Part shown: piece by piece, positions 26,930 to 34,573 of the stretch
How positions within the stretch are numbered: the stretch's first letter is position 1
How the letters are laid out: every line of letters begins with the position of its first letter
Assembly (NCBI RefSeq): GCF_000826685.1
Contig: NZ_JROO01000045.1
Coordinates: forward strand, 1-64,000
DNA: 64,000 bases
Reading direction: 5' to 3'
Origin: Streptomonospora alba
Lineage (GTDB): Bacteria > Actinomycetota > Actinomycetes > Streptosporangiales > Streptosporangiaceae
Program-made: the position numbers and the translations under genes
Notes under the pieces: generated by a model
What the model was told of the DNA's origin: nothing
What the model saw: the letters and a program-made list of their open reading frames with translations, nothing else
Database searches by the model: none

Positions 26930-27054
26930 GGGAAGGCGGCACCGGCCACGCCCATGCCCCCGACCGACGCGCCAGGTGCACGTAGCGGTCACGGGGAAGC
27001 CGCAGGCTGGTGCGCCACCCGGGCGACGGCGCCAGGAGAGGCAACTCGGCAGCG

Positions 27055-27240
27055 AGACGGGTGCGGGCGGGAACCACAGGTCGCACTGGGCCAACTCGCC
27101 CGGGCGGTAGGTAGTGCGCGAGGCCGGGTCCGCGGGCCGGTAGAGCGGACGGAGGCGGCGCACCCGGTCTTTGAGTACGGTGAGCGAGCGCTGCGATCCG
27201 GTCCGCTCGGCGATGACGGTGGCCGGCATGTCGGCGGGCC
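27055..27240 (-). pseudogene. istA (IS21) internal fragment
   Basis: The minus strand reads PADMPATVIAERTGSQRS, then VLKDRVRRLRPLYRPADPAS and LAQCDLWFPP. This matches residues ~66-125 of the istA at 17406, but with differences throughout, so it comes from a related rather than the same element. Both ends are missing. Confidence 0.8.
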
Positions 27241-27253
27241 GCGACGGTGTCGT

Positions 27254-27530
27254 TCATTCCTCCTCCAAGGGACACCGGGGCAGCAATTCCAGGCAGTCGC
27301 CTGGAATGTCGGGGAGCAGAAACGAGTAGTGCCCGTTCACGTTCACGTGCTTGCGCGCGAACGGGGACAGGTGGTCGACGTCCTCCTCAAGTAGGTCGCC
27401 CTCGGCGCGAAGCTGCTCCAGGGGGCATCCACGTAGACGGTGAACCACAGGGCGAAGCGTTGAGCCCCAGGCCCAGGGCGCCGAGCTGGTCTTCCCTCCC
27501 GTCGGCGGTATCCGCAAGCGCAGGCGCCGG
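27254..27530 (-). pseudogene. Tn3-family transposase C-terminal fragment, frameshifted
   Basis: Three frames must be combined: DGREDQLGALGLGLN, then RFALWFTVYVDAP, then LEQLRAEGDLLEEDVDHLSP and FARKHVNVNGHYSFLLPD. EDQLGALGLxLN, LWxTxYxDAALxQLRAEG and LSPxxxxHxNxxGxYSF is the C-terminal signature of Tn3 transposases. At least two frameshifts in 280 bases and no upstream part, so a decayed relic. Confidence 0.75.
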
Positions 27531-28193
27531 ACAAGGAACAAGCGGCGTTTCACGTAGGCGTCGCCGGGGGCCCAGTGCTCTTCCCAGGGCGGGGACAGCG
27601 TCGCCGTGGCGCTGTCCCCCCGTGGAGGTGCTCGCCTCACCTACGGGCGCCGGCGCCCGGGTTCCGTGGGTCGGCCACAGGTCGACGGCGTAGCGTTCTT
27701 TGCCGTCCAGTTTGTCGAGTTCCTCACCCATGCGGTCGAGGTCCCAGTCTTCAGCGTCGGCCCGCTGTTCGATGTCCTCGGCCTCGTGCATGACAACGTG
27801 ATGGTTCCATCCCCGCAGGCGGACGGCGTAGGCGCCCGCCCGGGGGAGTGAGATTTCGGCCGCCATGCCCTTGGTGCCCTGGTCGATATAGAGGACTTGC
27901 TCGGGGAAGCCGACAGCGAGCATGTGCTCCTGCTCGGCCTCATCGGTGTCGGCCCCCGGTGGTTGCTGCCACCAGACGGCGATGTCGAACCGGACTTTCA
28001 CTGTGTCGTTGGCGCAGCGGGCGACGATCCAGTGCTCGTCGGCGGCGGCACCTTCGCGGGTCGATCGGCGGATTACGGCGTTGCTTCCGTAGAGATAACC
28101 GCTTCCTCCGTGGATCGATATCATGCTGTAGTCGGGGCTGGCATATACCTGATGCCGGGCGAGCGGGCCCGGAGACTCGTTCTTTTGGTTCAT
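27531..28193 (-). pseudogene. partner (probable immunity) gene of the NucA/NucB-type toxin tip, 3' end decayed
   Basis: ATG at 28193 overlaps the stop of the upstream nuclease tip (ATGA), so the two were co-translated. About 190 residues look intact (YSMISIHGGSGYLYGSNAVI, DEHWIVARCAND, WDLDRMGEELDKL, RYAVDLWPTHG). The frame then breaks at a run of six G at about 27617-27622; the likely continuation (TLSPPWEEHWAPGDAYVKRR) is in another frame and meets the Tn3 relic near 27530. No family name is known to me. Coupling to a toxin tip argues for immunity. Whether the truncated product still works is unclear. Confidence 0.6.
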
Positions 28194-28489
28194 GGTGTTC
28201 CAGAGATGCGGACATAGAAGGGGTCGCCGTCAAAGAGTCGTTGCCTATAGTACGTGGCTTGCAAGCGGCCTCCGGCTTCCTTATTGTCGTCGCCATCGAT
28301 GAGTCGTGCCGAGAAGCGTTTCTCCTCTCCTGTCGATGCGCCCTCGTATGTGGAAGCGAACGGGTGTTCGTCGCAGTTGACGAGGTCTCCGTCACGCCGC
28401 TCGAGAACCGCAGTCGCTTTAGGCGAATTTCCGACTGATCGCCACGGGCTCCCATATCCGTTGGCCGCCGCAAGTGTGTAGTGCCGCTC
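28190..28489 (-). pseudogene. orphan C-terminal tip of a NucA/NucB-type deoxyribonuclease toxin
   Basis: The minus strand has an open frame without a start codon, beginning against the SARP stop codon at 28495-28497. It reads RHYTLAAANGYGSPWRSVG, then NCDEHPFASTYEGAST, RFSARLIDGDDNKEAGG and RLFDGDPFYVRISGTP, then TGA at 28190-28192. C-D-E-[YH]-P-F-A-S-T-Y-E-G is the hallmark of the NucA/NucB DNase domain found at the C-terminus of actinobacterial polymorphic toxins; D, E and the following N are the expected active-site neighbourhood. The N-terminal carrier (RHS or similar) is missing, so it is a displaced or silent tip. Confidence 0.75.
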
Positions 28490-28494
28490 TCGGA

Positions 28495-31400
28495 TCAGGG
28501 GCGGGGCTGGTATCCGGTCTCCTCCTGGATCTTCTGGGCCTGTTGCATGTGGTCGGCGGCCTTGGCGGGGTCGCTGGTGGCGTGGGCGATCGCGGCGAGG
28601 GCGGTCAGGGCGCGATGCTCGGTGGGGCGCAGGTCCAGTGCGCGGGCGAGGGTCAGCGCCTTCTCGCTGTGGTGAGCTGCGAGGTCCACGGCGTCGGAAG
28701 CGAGATGGACGCGGGCGAGGTTCACGTGGGTGTCGGCTTCTTGATGGCGCAGGCCGCAGCGGCGTGTGAGCGCCACCGCCTCCTGCAAATGTGGCAGGGC
28801 CAGGTCGCTCCGGCCCTCAAGGTGATGCACGCTGGCCAGTGTGCCCAGGGCGTCGGCTTCGTGGGCTGGATCGCCCACCCTGCGGGCTGTGCTCAGGGCA
28901 TGCTCAGCGTGGGTGCGCGCGAGTTCGAGGCGGCCGGTGTCACGGTGGACGCGGGCGAGGATTTCGTGGACGGCGGATTCGCAGGTGCGCTGCTGGTGGT
29001 GGTTGCACAGCTGCAGGGCCTCGGTTGCGTCGGTTAGCGCATCGGCGTAGCAGCCGACAGCATGACGGGCCCAGGCACGATTGACCAGCGGGCTGATTGT
29101 GCCCGTGGGGCGATTGTGCGCTCGAGCCGTCTCGATGGCCTCCGTCGTGAGGTCCACCGCCTGGTCGAATTCGCCGAGGTAGGAGTGGATCAGACCTGTG
29201 ATGTTGACGGCCCGGGCGAGCAGAACCGGTCGATCGAGGCCGCGGAGTAGGTCGTCGCTGCTCTGCTGGTACTCGAGGGCCGTGCGCATCTCACCGCGCT
29301 GGGCGTGGTAGATTGCGAGGTTGGTGTGGATTGCGACCTCGCCGACGGTGAAGCCGGCGGTGCGGTATCCCTCCTGAGCGTTGTGCAGCGCTTCGCGGGC
29401 GGTGTCGGGCTCGCCCGCGTGCTGGTGCAGGAGACCGAGGCTGTTCCACAGCACCGCCTGGGGTAGGACCGCGTCTTCGGCTTCGGCAGCCCGCAGTGCG
29501 GCTGTCGCCGTGGCCCTCCACTCGGCGGTGTGCCGCCGGGCGTAGAAGTAGACCCACAACTGGTCGGCCAGCTGCCAGGCGATCTCGTGTGGGCCGGTGT
29601 CGGCGGTGCGCAGCACGACGGCGACGAGGACGGCGCGTTCGGCCTCCAACCAGGCTGCCGCGTGATGCTGGTCGTCGAATCGGGTGGAGGAATGGCGTGT
29701 CCGAGGGAGTTGGGCGCTGCCGGTGTACTCGAAGCCGGTGGCGGCGTCGACCGTGGCCAGATACCAGTCGCACAGCCGGCGCCAAGCCGCTCCCCGCTCG
29801 GGATCGTCCGCGGCGTGCTCGGCTGCGTAGACGCGCAGCAGATCGTGGAACTGGAACCGGTCGGCGCCCGTGCGCTGCACAAGCCCGGCAGAGGTGAGCA
29901 CGTCAAGAAGGCGTTCGGCGACGGGGGTGTCGGAGTCGAGCAGAGCCGCGGCCGCCTCGGCGGTGAAGTCGGGCCCTGGGTGCAGGCCGAGGAGGCGGAA
30001 AAGCCGGGCCGCGGCTGGGTCCAGGGCGGTGTAGGAGTGATCGAATGTGTTGCGGACGGTCGCCTGCCGGTCGCCGGCGACCGACAGCGCGGAGAGCCGC
30101 CCGTCGCGAGTGAGGTCGTCGGTATAGGACGCGAGGGAACGAGCCGGCCGGGAGGCGAGGTTGGCGGCCGCGATCCGCAGCGCGAGCGGCAGGCGGTCGC
30201 ACAGTTCGACCAGGTGTCCGGCCGCCTCCGGCTCAGCGCCCACCCGTTCCTCTCCCAGGGCACCTGCGAGCAGCGCGTGGGCCTCGGGCCCCGAGAGGAC
30301 CTCGAGGGACAGAGTGCGGGCGGTGTGGCTGGCGGTCAGTCCGCGCAGGTCGGATCGGCTGGTGACGACAACCGCGACACTGGCGGTGCCGGGCAGCAGA
30401 GGCCGCACCTGCTCGGCGTCGACCGCGTTGTCCAACACCAGCAGTAGTCGGCGATCGGCGAGTCTGCTGCGATAGGCGGCAGCGCGGTCCTTCGGGGAGT
30501 CGGGGATGTCGCGGGCGCTCTGCCCCGAGGAGCGCAGCAGTGCCGAGAGAACATCGGACGGATCCCGGGGCGGTCCGTGACCGTAGTCCGACAGTTGTGC
30601 ATACCACTGGCCGTCGGGGAACGCCGTACGAAGCCGGTGGCCGAGGTGTACCGCCAGCGCCGTCTTACCGACCCCCGGCAGGCCGGACACGACAACGGGA
30701 ACAGACACCGCAGCGGTCAATTCCTGTTCCAAACACCTGATCACCTCGGCACGGCCGACGAAGCCCGGGACGTCGAGAGGGAGTTGGCACTGGACCGCCC
30801 AGGCGGACTCGGTCTCCGTCCGTACAGGTGCGCCGGCATCCGCTGACGGAGAGGCCGCGGGGCGCGTGGGAGGGTTCAGGTCTGGATCTCCCGCGAGCAT
30901 CGCCTCGTGCAAACGCTGCAGGTCCCGGGCGGGGTCGACCCCCAACTCATCGGCGAGCGTTGCTCGGACGTGCCGGTAATGGGCCAGTGCGTCGGCCTGC
31001 TGGCCGCTGCGGTACAGGGCGAGCATGTATTGGGCGGCGAGACGCTCGTCCATCGGATGGGCGGCACTGCGCTCGGACAGCGCCGGCAGGAGCGCAGCAT
31101 GCTCGCCGAGTCGCAGCCGCCGGTCGCAGCACTCCAGTTCGGCGGCGAACCGCTCCGTGGCTAGCGCCTCGCGGGCCGCGTTGAACCACGGGGTATCGAT
31201 TCCGGAGAAGGGGGCACCGCGCCACAGGCCCAATGCCTGCCGGAACCGGGTCACTGCGGCGTTGTCGTCGGCTTCCTTCCATGCCCGGTCGAGCAGGAAG
31301 CGGAATAGGTGCACGTCCACCGCCAGCTCGTCAGCGGTGACCGCGTAGCCGCCGGCACGTCGGCGCACGACTGCCGCCGACTCCGGCAGCAGCCTGCGCA

Positions 31401-31605
31401 GCCGCGAGAGATAAGCGTAGAGCGTGTCCTTGGCGCGCTGCGGCGGAGCGTCGCCCCAGACCCGCGCGACCAATTGGTCCGCGGACACGGTGCGGTTGAC
31501 GTCCATGAGGAGCGCGGCGAGAACGGTGCGTTGGCGGGTGGGGCCGAGGTCCACGGGATCAGCGCCGGAGCGCGCCTCGACGCTGCCGAGAAGCCGTAAC
31601 TCCAT
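28495..31605 (-). CDS. AfsR/SARP-family transcriptional regulator with NB-ARC and TPR domains
   Basis: 1,036 residues. ATG at 31605 is six bases after AGGAGG; an ATG at 31608-31610 is too close to it. Order: OmpR-like winged helix (1-95, LRLLGSVEARSGADPVDLG), bacterial transcriptional activation domain (about 100-245), NB-ARC ATPase (Walker A GLPGVGKTALAVHLG near 306, Walker B LLLVLDNAVDAEQV, sensor VVVTSRSDL), then TPRs to the end. This is the AfsR architecture: ATP-dependent DNA-binding activators of secondary metabolism or morphology. No biosynthetic cluster is beside it; possible targets are the toxin genes around it, which is speculation. Confidence 0.92.
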   Translation of the reverse strand: MELRLLGSVEARSGADPVDLGPTRQRTVLAALLMDVNRTVSADQLVARVWGDAPPQRAKDTLYAYLSRLRRLLPESAAVVRRRAGGYAVTADELAVDVHLFRFLLDRAWKEADDNAAVTRFRQALGLWRGAPFSGIDTPWFNAAREALATERFAAELECCDRRLRLGEHAALLPALSERSAAHPMDERLAAQYMLALYRSGQQADALAHYRHVRATLADELGVDPARDLQRLHEAMLAGDPDLNPPTRPAASPSADAGAPVRTETESAWAVQCQLPLDVPGFVGRAEVIRCLEQELTAAVSVPVVVSGLPGVGKTALAVHLGHRLRTAFPDGQWYAQLSDYGHGPPRDPSDVLSALLRSSGQSARDIPDSPKDRAAAYRSRLADRRLLLVLDNAVDAEQVRPLLPGTASVAVVVTSRSDLRGLTASHTARTLSLEVLSGPEAHALLAGALGEERVGAEPEAAGHLVELCDRLPLALRIAAANLASRPARSLASYTDDLTRDGRLSALSVAGDRQATVRNTFDHSYTALDPAAARLFRLLGLHPGPDFTAEAAAALLDSDTPVAERLLDVLTSAGLVQRTGADRFQFHDLLRVYAAEHAADDPERGAAWRRLCDWYLATVDAATGFEYTGSAQLPRTRHSSTRFDDQHHAAAWLEAERAVLVAVVLRTADTGPHEIAWQLADQLWVYFYARRHTAEWRATATAALRAAEAEDAVLPQAVLWNSLGLLHQHAGEPDTAREALHNAQEGYRTAGFTVGEVAIHTNLAIYHAQRGEMRTALEYQQSSDDLLRGLDRPVLLARAVNITGLIHSYLGEFDQAVDLTTEAIETARAHNRPTGTISPLVNRAWARHAVGCYADALTDATEALQLCNHHQQRTCESAVHEILARVHRDTGRLELARTHAEHALSTARRVGDPAHEADALGTLASVHHLEGRSDLALPHLQEAVALTRRCGLRHQEADTHVNLARVHLASDAVDLAAHHSEKALTLARALDLRPTEHRALTALAAIAHATSDPAKAADHMQQAQKIQEETGYQPRP

Positions 31606-31957
31606 TTCATGCCTCCTGCGTCCGGCGACCCGCCGTCCGACTGTCAGCGTTCAGGTCCCACCCCAGCAGCGGATTCTAGGTATCTGCAAGGTTGGTGCAG
31701 GATCCGTTTCGCAGGATGGGCCGTACAAGGCACCGATCCGTCCTGTTGGACGGAGGAAGGTATGTGATTTGGCCAGGACACGACTGTGATCATGAGGAAC
31801 GGGAACATCCTGGCCGGATGTGGTCGCTTATGCCGCTAATGTGTAGATTTCAGGCGTGGTTCTATCTTGCATAGATTCGGCGACGCCGGATGTATCAGTG
31901 CCTTTCAGGTGGCAAGGCGGCCTAACCGAAAACCTGAGCTTCGACTTTGGAGGAAAT
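31606..31957. other. divergent promoter region, SARP gene and secreted-protein gene
   Basis: 352 bases, no gene. Both neighbours start from it. A strong TTTGGAGGAAAT ribosome site for the downstream gene lies at its right end. No clear direct repeats of the SARP type are visible. Confidence 0.45.
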
Positions 31958-32290
31958 ATGCGTACGCTCCGACGTCTATCGACTGTAGTGGGAATGTTCG
32001 CGTTAGTAGCTGCTGTGGCGCCTGCTGCGAGCGCCAACCCGGAATGGGATGACCTCTGCAGCGTCTCGGAGGCGGGAAACAGGGCTTATTCCTATTGCGA
32101 TGGTGCCGGCTGGGCATACTCCCATCAAGTGCAATATCGCTGCGAGTCCATCTCGGGGAATATTTCCGCATGGCAGTATGGTGACAGGGCTGCATTTGGG
32201 GGCAGATCCTACGGTCCTTACTGTGGCCAGGTCATGCATGGTGGATCGGTAATAGACGCCACCATTACATACAATGTTTACCGTGCTTGA
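31958..32290 (+). CDS. small secreted four-cysteine protein
   Basis: 110 residues from ATG 31958, four bases after GGAGG. An in-frame GTG 102 bases upstream is rejected since it lacks a ribosome site and would bury the signal peptide. Residues 1-26 are a signal peptide (ends AASA); the mature 84 residues contain four Cys (DDLCS, SYCDG, YRCES, GPYCGQ), enough for two disulfides, and many Tyr/Trp/Gly. Looks like a small exported effector or bacteriocin-like protein, but no family was recognised. One TTA leucine codon. It lies near the right end of the island, as another small secreted protein lies near the left end. Confidence 0.65.
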   Translation: MRTLRRLSTVVGMFALVAAVAPAASANPEWDDLCSVSEAGNRAYSYCDGAGWAYSHQVQYRCESISGNISAWQYGDRAAFGGRSYGPYCGQVMHGGSVIDATITYNVYRA

Positions 32291-32435
32291 TTTTCCGGTT
32301 TGGCAAAAGTTTTCGTGACCTCCATACAGGTTCTTAGGCGGGGCGATCCTAAGGTCGCGGGGTCGTCAGAATCGCGGAATCCCCAATAGTCACGTCAGTG
32401 GAATCAATTTCCCAAGCGAGTGCCAGTGCAAATAG

Positions 32436-32465
32436 GCCCCACCGCCAACTGCTGAGCGGTGGGGC
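32436..32465. terminator. hairpin terminator
   Basis: Perfect 10-base stem gccccaccgc / gcggtggggc with a 10-base loop, 145 bases after the secreted-protein gene. It could also serve minus-strand transcripts. Confidence 0.6.
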
Positions 32466-32473
32466 CGACATAG

Positions 32474-32513
32474 TGGAGCGCAGGTACTGCTGGGTGGCCG
32501 TGCTCTCCAGGCT
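32474..32513 (-). repeat. duplicated 3' end of the SDR gene
   Basis: About 36 bases match 33088-33124 with few differences (gcaggtactgctgggtgg against gcaggtgctgctgggtgg). In the SDR frame it encodes STATQQYLRS, compared with TTATQQHLRT in the intact gene. The integrase fragment lies between the copy and the gene. Confidence 0.7.
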
Positions 32514-32514
32514 G

Positions 32515-32880
32515 CCACCGTGGCGGTGCTGCGCCGCCACCACCGGGCCCAGCAGCACGAGGTCCAGGCCGTAGGCCGCCGGTGGGAGCCGGACGGGTAC
32601 GTGTTCACCGCCCCGCGCGGCAATGTGCTGGCGCCCGACTCGCTGACCTGCCTGTTCCAACGGCGGCTGCGCCAGAGCGGGCTGCCTCCGGTGCGGCTGC
32701 ACGATCTGCGCCACGGGGCCGCCTCGCTCGCCTTGGCGGCCGGGGCCGATCTGAAGGTGGTGCAGGCGATGTTGGGCCATGCCAGCATCGTGGTCACGGC
32801 CGATACCTACGCCAGTGTGTTGCCGGAGATGGCCCACGCGGCGGCGATGGCAAGAAGGACCGGGCCGCCCGGTCGCGGCG
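32515..32880 (+). pseudogene. tyrosine integrase, C-terminal catalytic fragment
   Basis: The plus strand encodes VFTAPRGNVLAPDSLT, then LPPVRLHDLRHGAASLALAA, VVQAMLGHASIVVTADTYAS and VLPEMAHAAA. The HDLRHGAAS arginine box, the LGHASI histidine and the catalytic Tyr in TADTYASVLPE are all present, so this is the end of a phage/AICE-type integrase. The N-terminal arm-binding and core-binding domains and the first catalytic Arg are missing, and the normal stop is lost. It points toward the tRNA-Arg attachment site 1.2 kb away, which it probably once served. Confidence 0.85.
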
Positions 32881-33055
32881 CACGCGTGCGGGCGGGGTTT
32901 CGTCCGGGCCGCGCCGTGGCATCCATGCCCGACGTATCCAGCGGGACCGTCCTCCGGCAGAGCGCTGATCCGCCGCGGCGAGAGCAGCCGGGGCGGTGCC
33001 GCCTCGGCGGGCGGCGTCCACGGCCGGGCCGACGGGTTCCGCGGGCGTTGGGAGG

Positions 33056-33874
33056 TCAGGTGAGAAACCGGTGGGCGCCGCGTAACTCGGTGCGCAGGTG
33101 CTGCTGGGTGGCCGTGGTGTCCAGGCGCAGGTCGATCGGCCCGGGTAGGTCGGTGTCGGCGCGTCGGCCGGTGGGCAGGGCTACGGGGTCGAGGCCGTCG
33201 CGGTGGGCGATGAGGGTTCCGAGTTCGTGGCGGCTCAGCGCGTCGGCTCCGGCCACGTGAAAGGTGCCGGTGTGGGTGGGTGCGGCGAGTTCGAGCAGCG
33301 CGGCTGCCAGGTCGGTGACGTGGATGGGGCAGCGCACGTCGCCGGTGAACAGCACCCCGGTGGCCGGGTCTGCGGCCAGGGCGTGGACCCGGTGCTCGTG
33401 GCTTGAGTGGCCGTCGCCGATGATGAGCGAGGTGCGGGCGATGACCGCGTGCGGGGTGATGGCCTTGACCGCGGTTTCGGCGGCGGCTTTGGCGGCGCCG
33501 TAGGGGGTGGTGGGGTCGGGCGCCGCTGTCTCGTCGTAGCGGGCGGCGTTGCCGGAGAAGACGGCGTCGCTGGAGACGTGGACCAGTCGCGTTCCGGCCT
33601 GGGCGGCGGCGAGTGCCGCGTGTGCGGCGCCGTCGGCGGTGGTGGTCCAGTCGTCCTGGCGGTAGGCGGCGTTGATGACGACGTCCGGCTGCACCGCGTC
33701 CACGGTTTCGCCGACGTGTCGGCGGTCCCGGACGTCGAGGGGCAACCACTGCGCGCCGTCCGCCTCGGGTGGGCGCGTTAGAAAGGTCGCCGCCACCCGG
33801 TGACCCGCGGCGATCGACTGCCGAACGATCTCGCGGCCGAGGTATCCGTTGCCACCGATGACGAGGAGGGTCAC
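33056..33874 (-). CDS. extended SDR, RmlD-like NAD(P)-dependent reductase
   Basis: 272 residues, GTG start. Rossmann motif GGNGYLGREIV at the N-terminus, catalytic Tyr/Lys in TPYGAAKAAAE with a preceding VHVSSDAVFSG serine, and a short substrate part at the end. It resembles RmlD (dTDP-4-dehydrorhamnose reductase) and other sugar-nucleotide SDRs but there are no other deoxysugar genes nearby, so the substrate is open. Cytosolic. Lies between the integrase fragment and the attachment site, hence probably island cargo. Its 3' end is duplicated at 32474-32513. Confidence 0.85.
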   Translation of the reverse strand: MTLLVIGGNGYLGREIVRQSIAAGHRVAATFLTRPPEADGAQWLPLDVRDRRHVGETVDAVQPDVVINAAYRQDDWTTTADGAAHAALAAAQAGTRLVHVSSDAVFSGNAARYDETAAPDPTTPYGAAKAAAETAVKAITPHAVIARTSLIIGDGHSSHEHRVHALAADPATGVLFTGDVRCPIHVTDLAAALLELAAPTHTGTFHVAGADALSRHELGTLIAHRDGLDPVALPTGRRADTDLPGPIDLRLDTTATQQHLRTELRGAHRFLT

Positions 33875-33962
33875 GGGCGGTCACGCTACAGCCGACCGGC
33901 GCGCAGTTCCACCCAACTGCTGAACGCTCGGCCCGAGCGGAGAATCACCCGGCCGGCGCGGT

Positions 33963-33995
33963 TGGTCCCAGCGTGGTCCCACCCTGGTCCCAGCG
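33963..33995. repeat. TGGTCCCAGCG-type triple repeat, candidate integrase arm sites
   Basis: Three perfect-length 11-base units in tandem: TGGTCCCAGCG, TGGTCCCACCC, TGGTCCCAGCG. They end 55 bases before the tRNA-derived att repeat, matching the arrangement at 14671-14757. Confidence 0.65.
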
Positions 33996-34050
33996 GGCGG
34001 GGTAGCCGACCGGGGACAGCGCACCGTGGAGCCCTGACCTGCGATTACTC

Positions 34051-34095
34051 GGTGCACCTGGCAGGATTCGAACCTGCGGCCGTCGGATTAGAAGT
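34051..34095 (-). repeat. att repeat within tRNA-Arg
   Basis: The 45 bases shared exactly with 14758-14802. They cover the acceptor 3' strand, T arm, variable region, anticodon 3' arm and anticodon loop, so integration rebuilds the tRNA from island-borne sequence. Confidence 0.85.
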
Positions 34096-34125
34096 CCGAT
34101 GCTCTTTCCACTGAGCTACAGGTGC
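34053..34125 (-). tRNA. tRNA-Arg (anticodon UCU)
   Basis: Read on the minus strand it folds as a 73-base cloverleaf: acceptor GCACCTG/CAGGTGC plus discriminator A, D arm with AGCTCAGTGGAAAGAGC, anticodon loop CTTCTAA (TCT at 34090-34092) and T loop GTTCGAATC. The CCA end is not encoded in full. It decodes AGA, a rare codon in high-GC genomes. It is the integration site of the island to its left. Confidence 0.95.
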
Positions 34126-34513
34126 TTGGTTCAATTGTGGTGTGGATCCGCCGTTCGTAACGACATTGTGACCTGCGTGTTGGCGAGGTGTGTCGCTCGG
34201 CGGGTCACAGCCCTGCTGTGGCTGACCGGGGCCGCGGGCGGCAGGTGGGGGTTGGCGCCGCGGGCAGGGCTGGGTGCGGTGACATTCTAGGGTATTCGGA
34301 AGATGTCACTCATCGCCGGGCAAAACAATAACAACTACGGACATTCGTAGTTGCGTCTCGTTAGCACACGGCCCCCACCAAATCGGTCTCTACCGGCCTC
34401 TTGGAACACGTTACCCGTGATTAACCGCAGGTGGCATGCCTGCTAGCGGTGTTTTGCCAACTCGGGGCGGCGGGGTCGGCGGGTCGGCGCGGGGTGTGTC
34501 GCCAGGTCAGCGG
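34126..34513. other. gap upstream of tRNA-Arg with a short inverted repeat
   Basis: No gene of normal size. The tRNA promoter should be at its left end. A perfect 8-base inverted repeat, caactacg / cgtagttg with a 6-base loop, lies at 34332-34353 in an AT-richer patch; it could be a terminator for the small gene at 34514-34573 or an operator. Confidence 0.45.
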
Positions 34514-34573
34514 CTAGAAGCACCACCAACTGCCGTTGGTTGCGAGGAAGGCGATCAGCGCGAGGGCCGACAT
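34514..34573 (-). CDS. putative 19-residue hydrophobic peptide
   Basis: ATG at 34573 is preceded by an excellent ribosome site (AGAGGAGGGCGCC before ATG) and followed by MSALALIAFLATNGSWWCF and a TAG. It is one short hydrophobic segment with a Trp-Trp-Cys-Phe end. The ribosome site is better than that of most neighbours, which is the main support. It may be a small membrane peptide or leader peptide. No family is known to me. Confidence 0.45.
   Translation of the reverse strand: MSALALIAFLATNGSWWCF

Larger units (their letters stand above)
14758..34050. mobile_element. integrative genomic island at tRNA-Arg(UCU), about 19.3 kb
   Basis: The DNA lies between an exact 45-base copy of the tRNA 3' half (14758-14802) and the same 45 bases inside the intact tRNA gene (34051-34095). 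That is the signature of site-specific integration into the 3' end of a tRNA. Cargo includes an RHS toxin unit, nuclease-toxin relic, SARP regulator, secreted proteins and an IS21-like element; many small relics show decay. The only integrase seen is the C-terminal fragment at 32515-32880, so the island is probably no longer mobile on its own. Confidence 0.75.

Noticed and set aside
25013-27229. Minus-strand frame of 738 codons across the FG-GAP region
   Set aside because: Only its first ~60 codons are real sequence (an istA relic); the rest is the shadow of the FG-GAP gene.
28495-31605. Pathway-specific activator of a biosynthetic cluster
   Set aside because: No polyketide, peptide or terpene synthase genes occur in the window.
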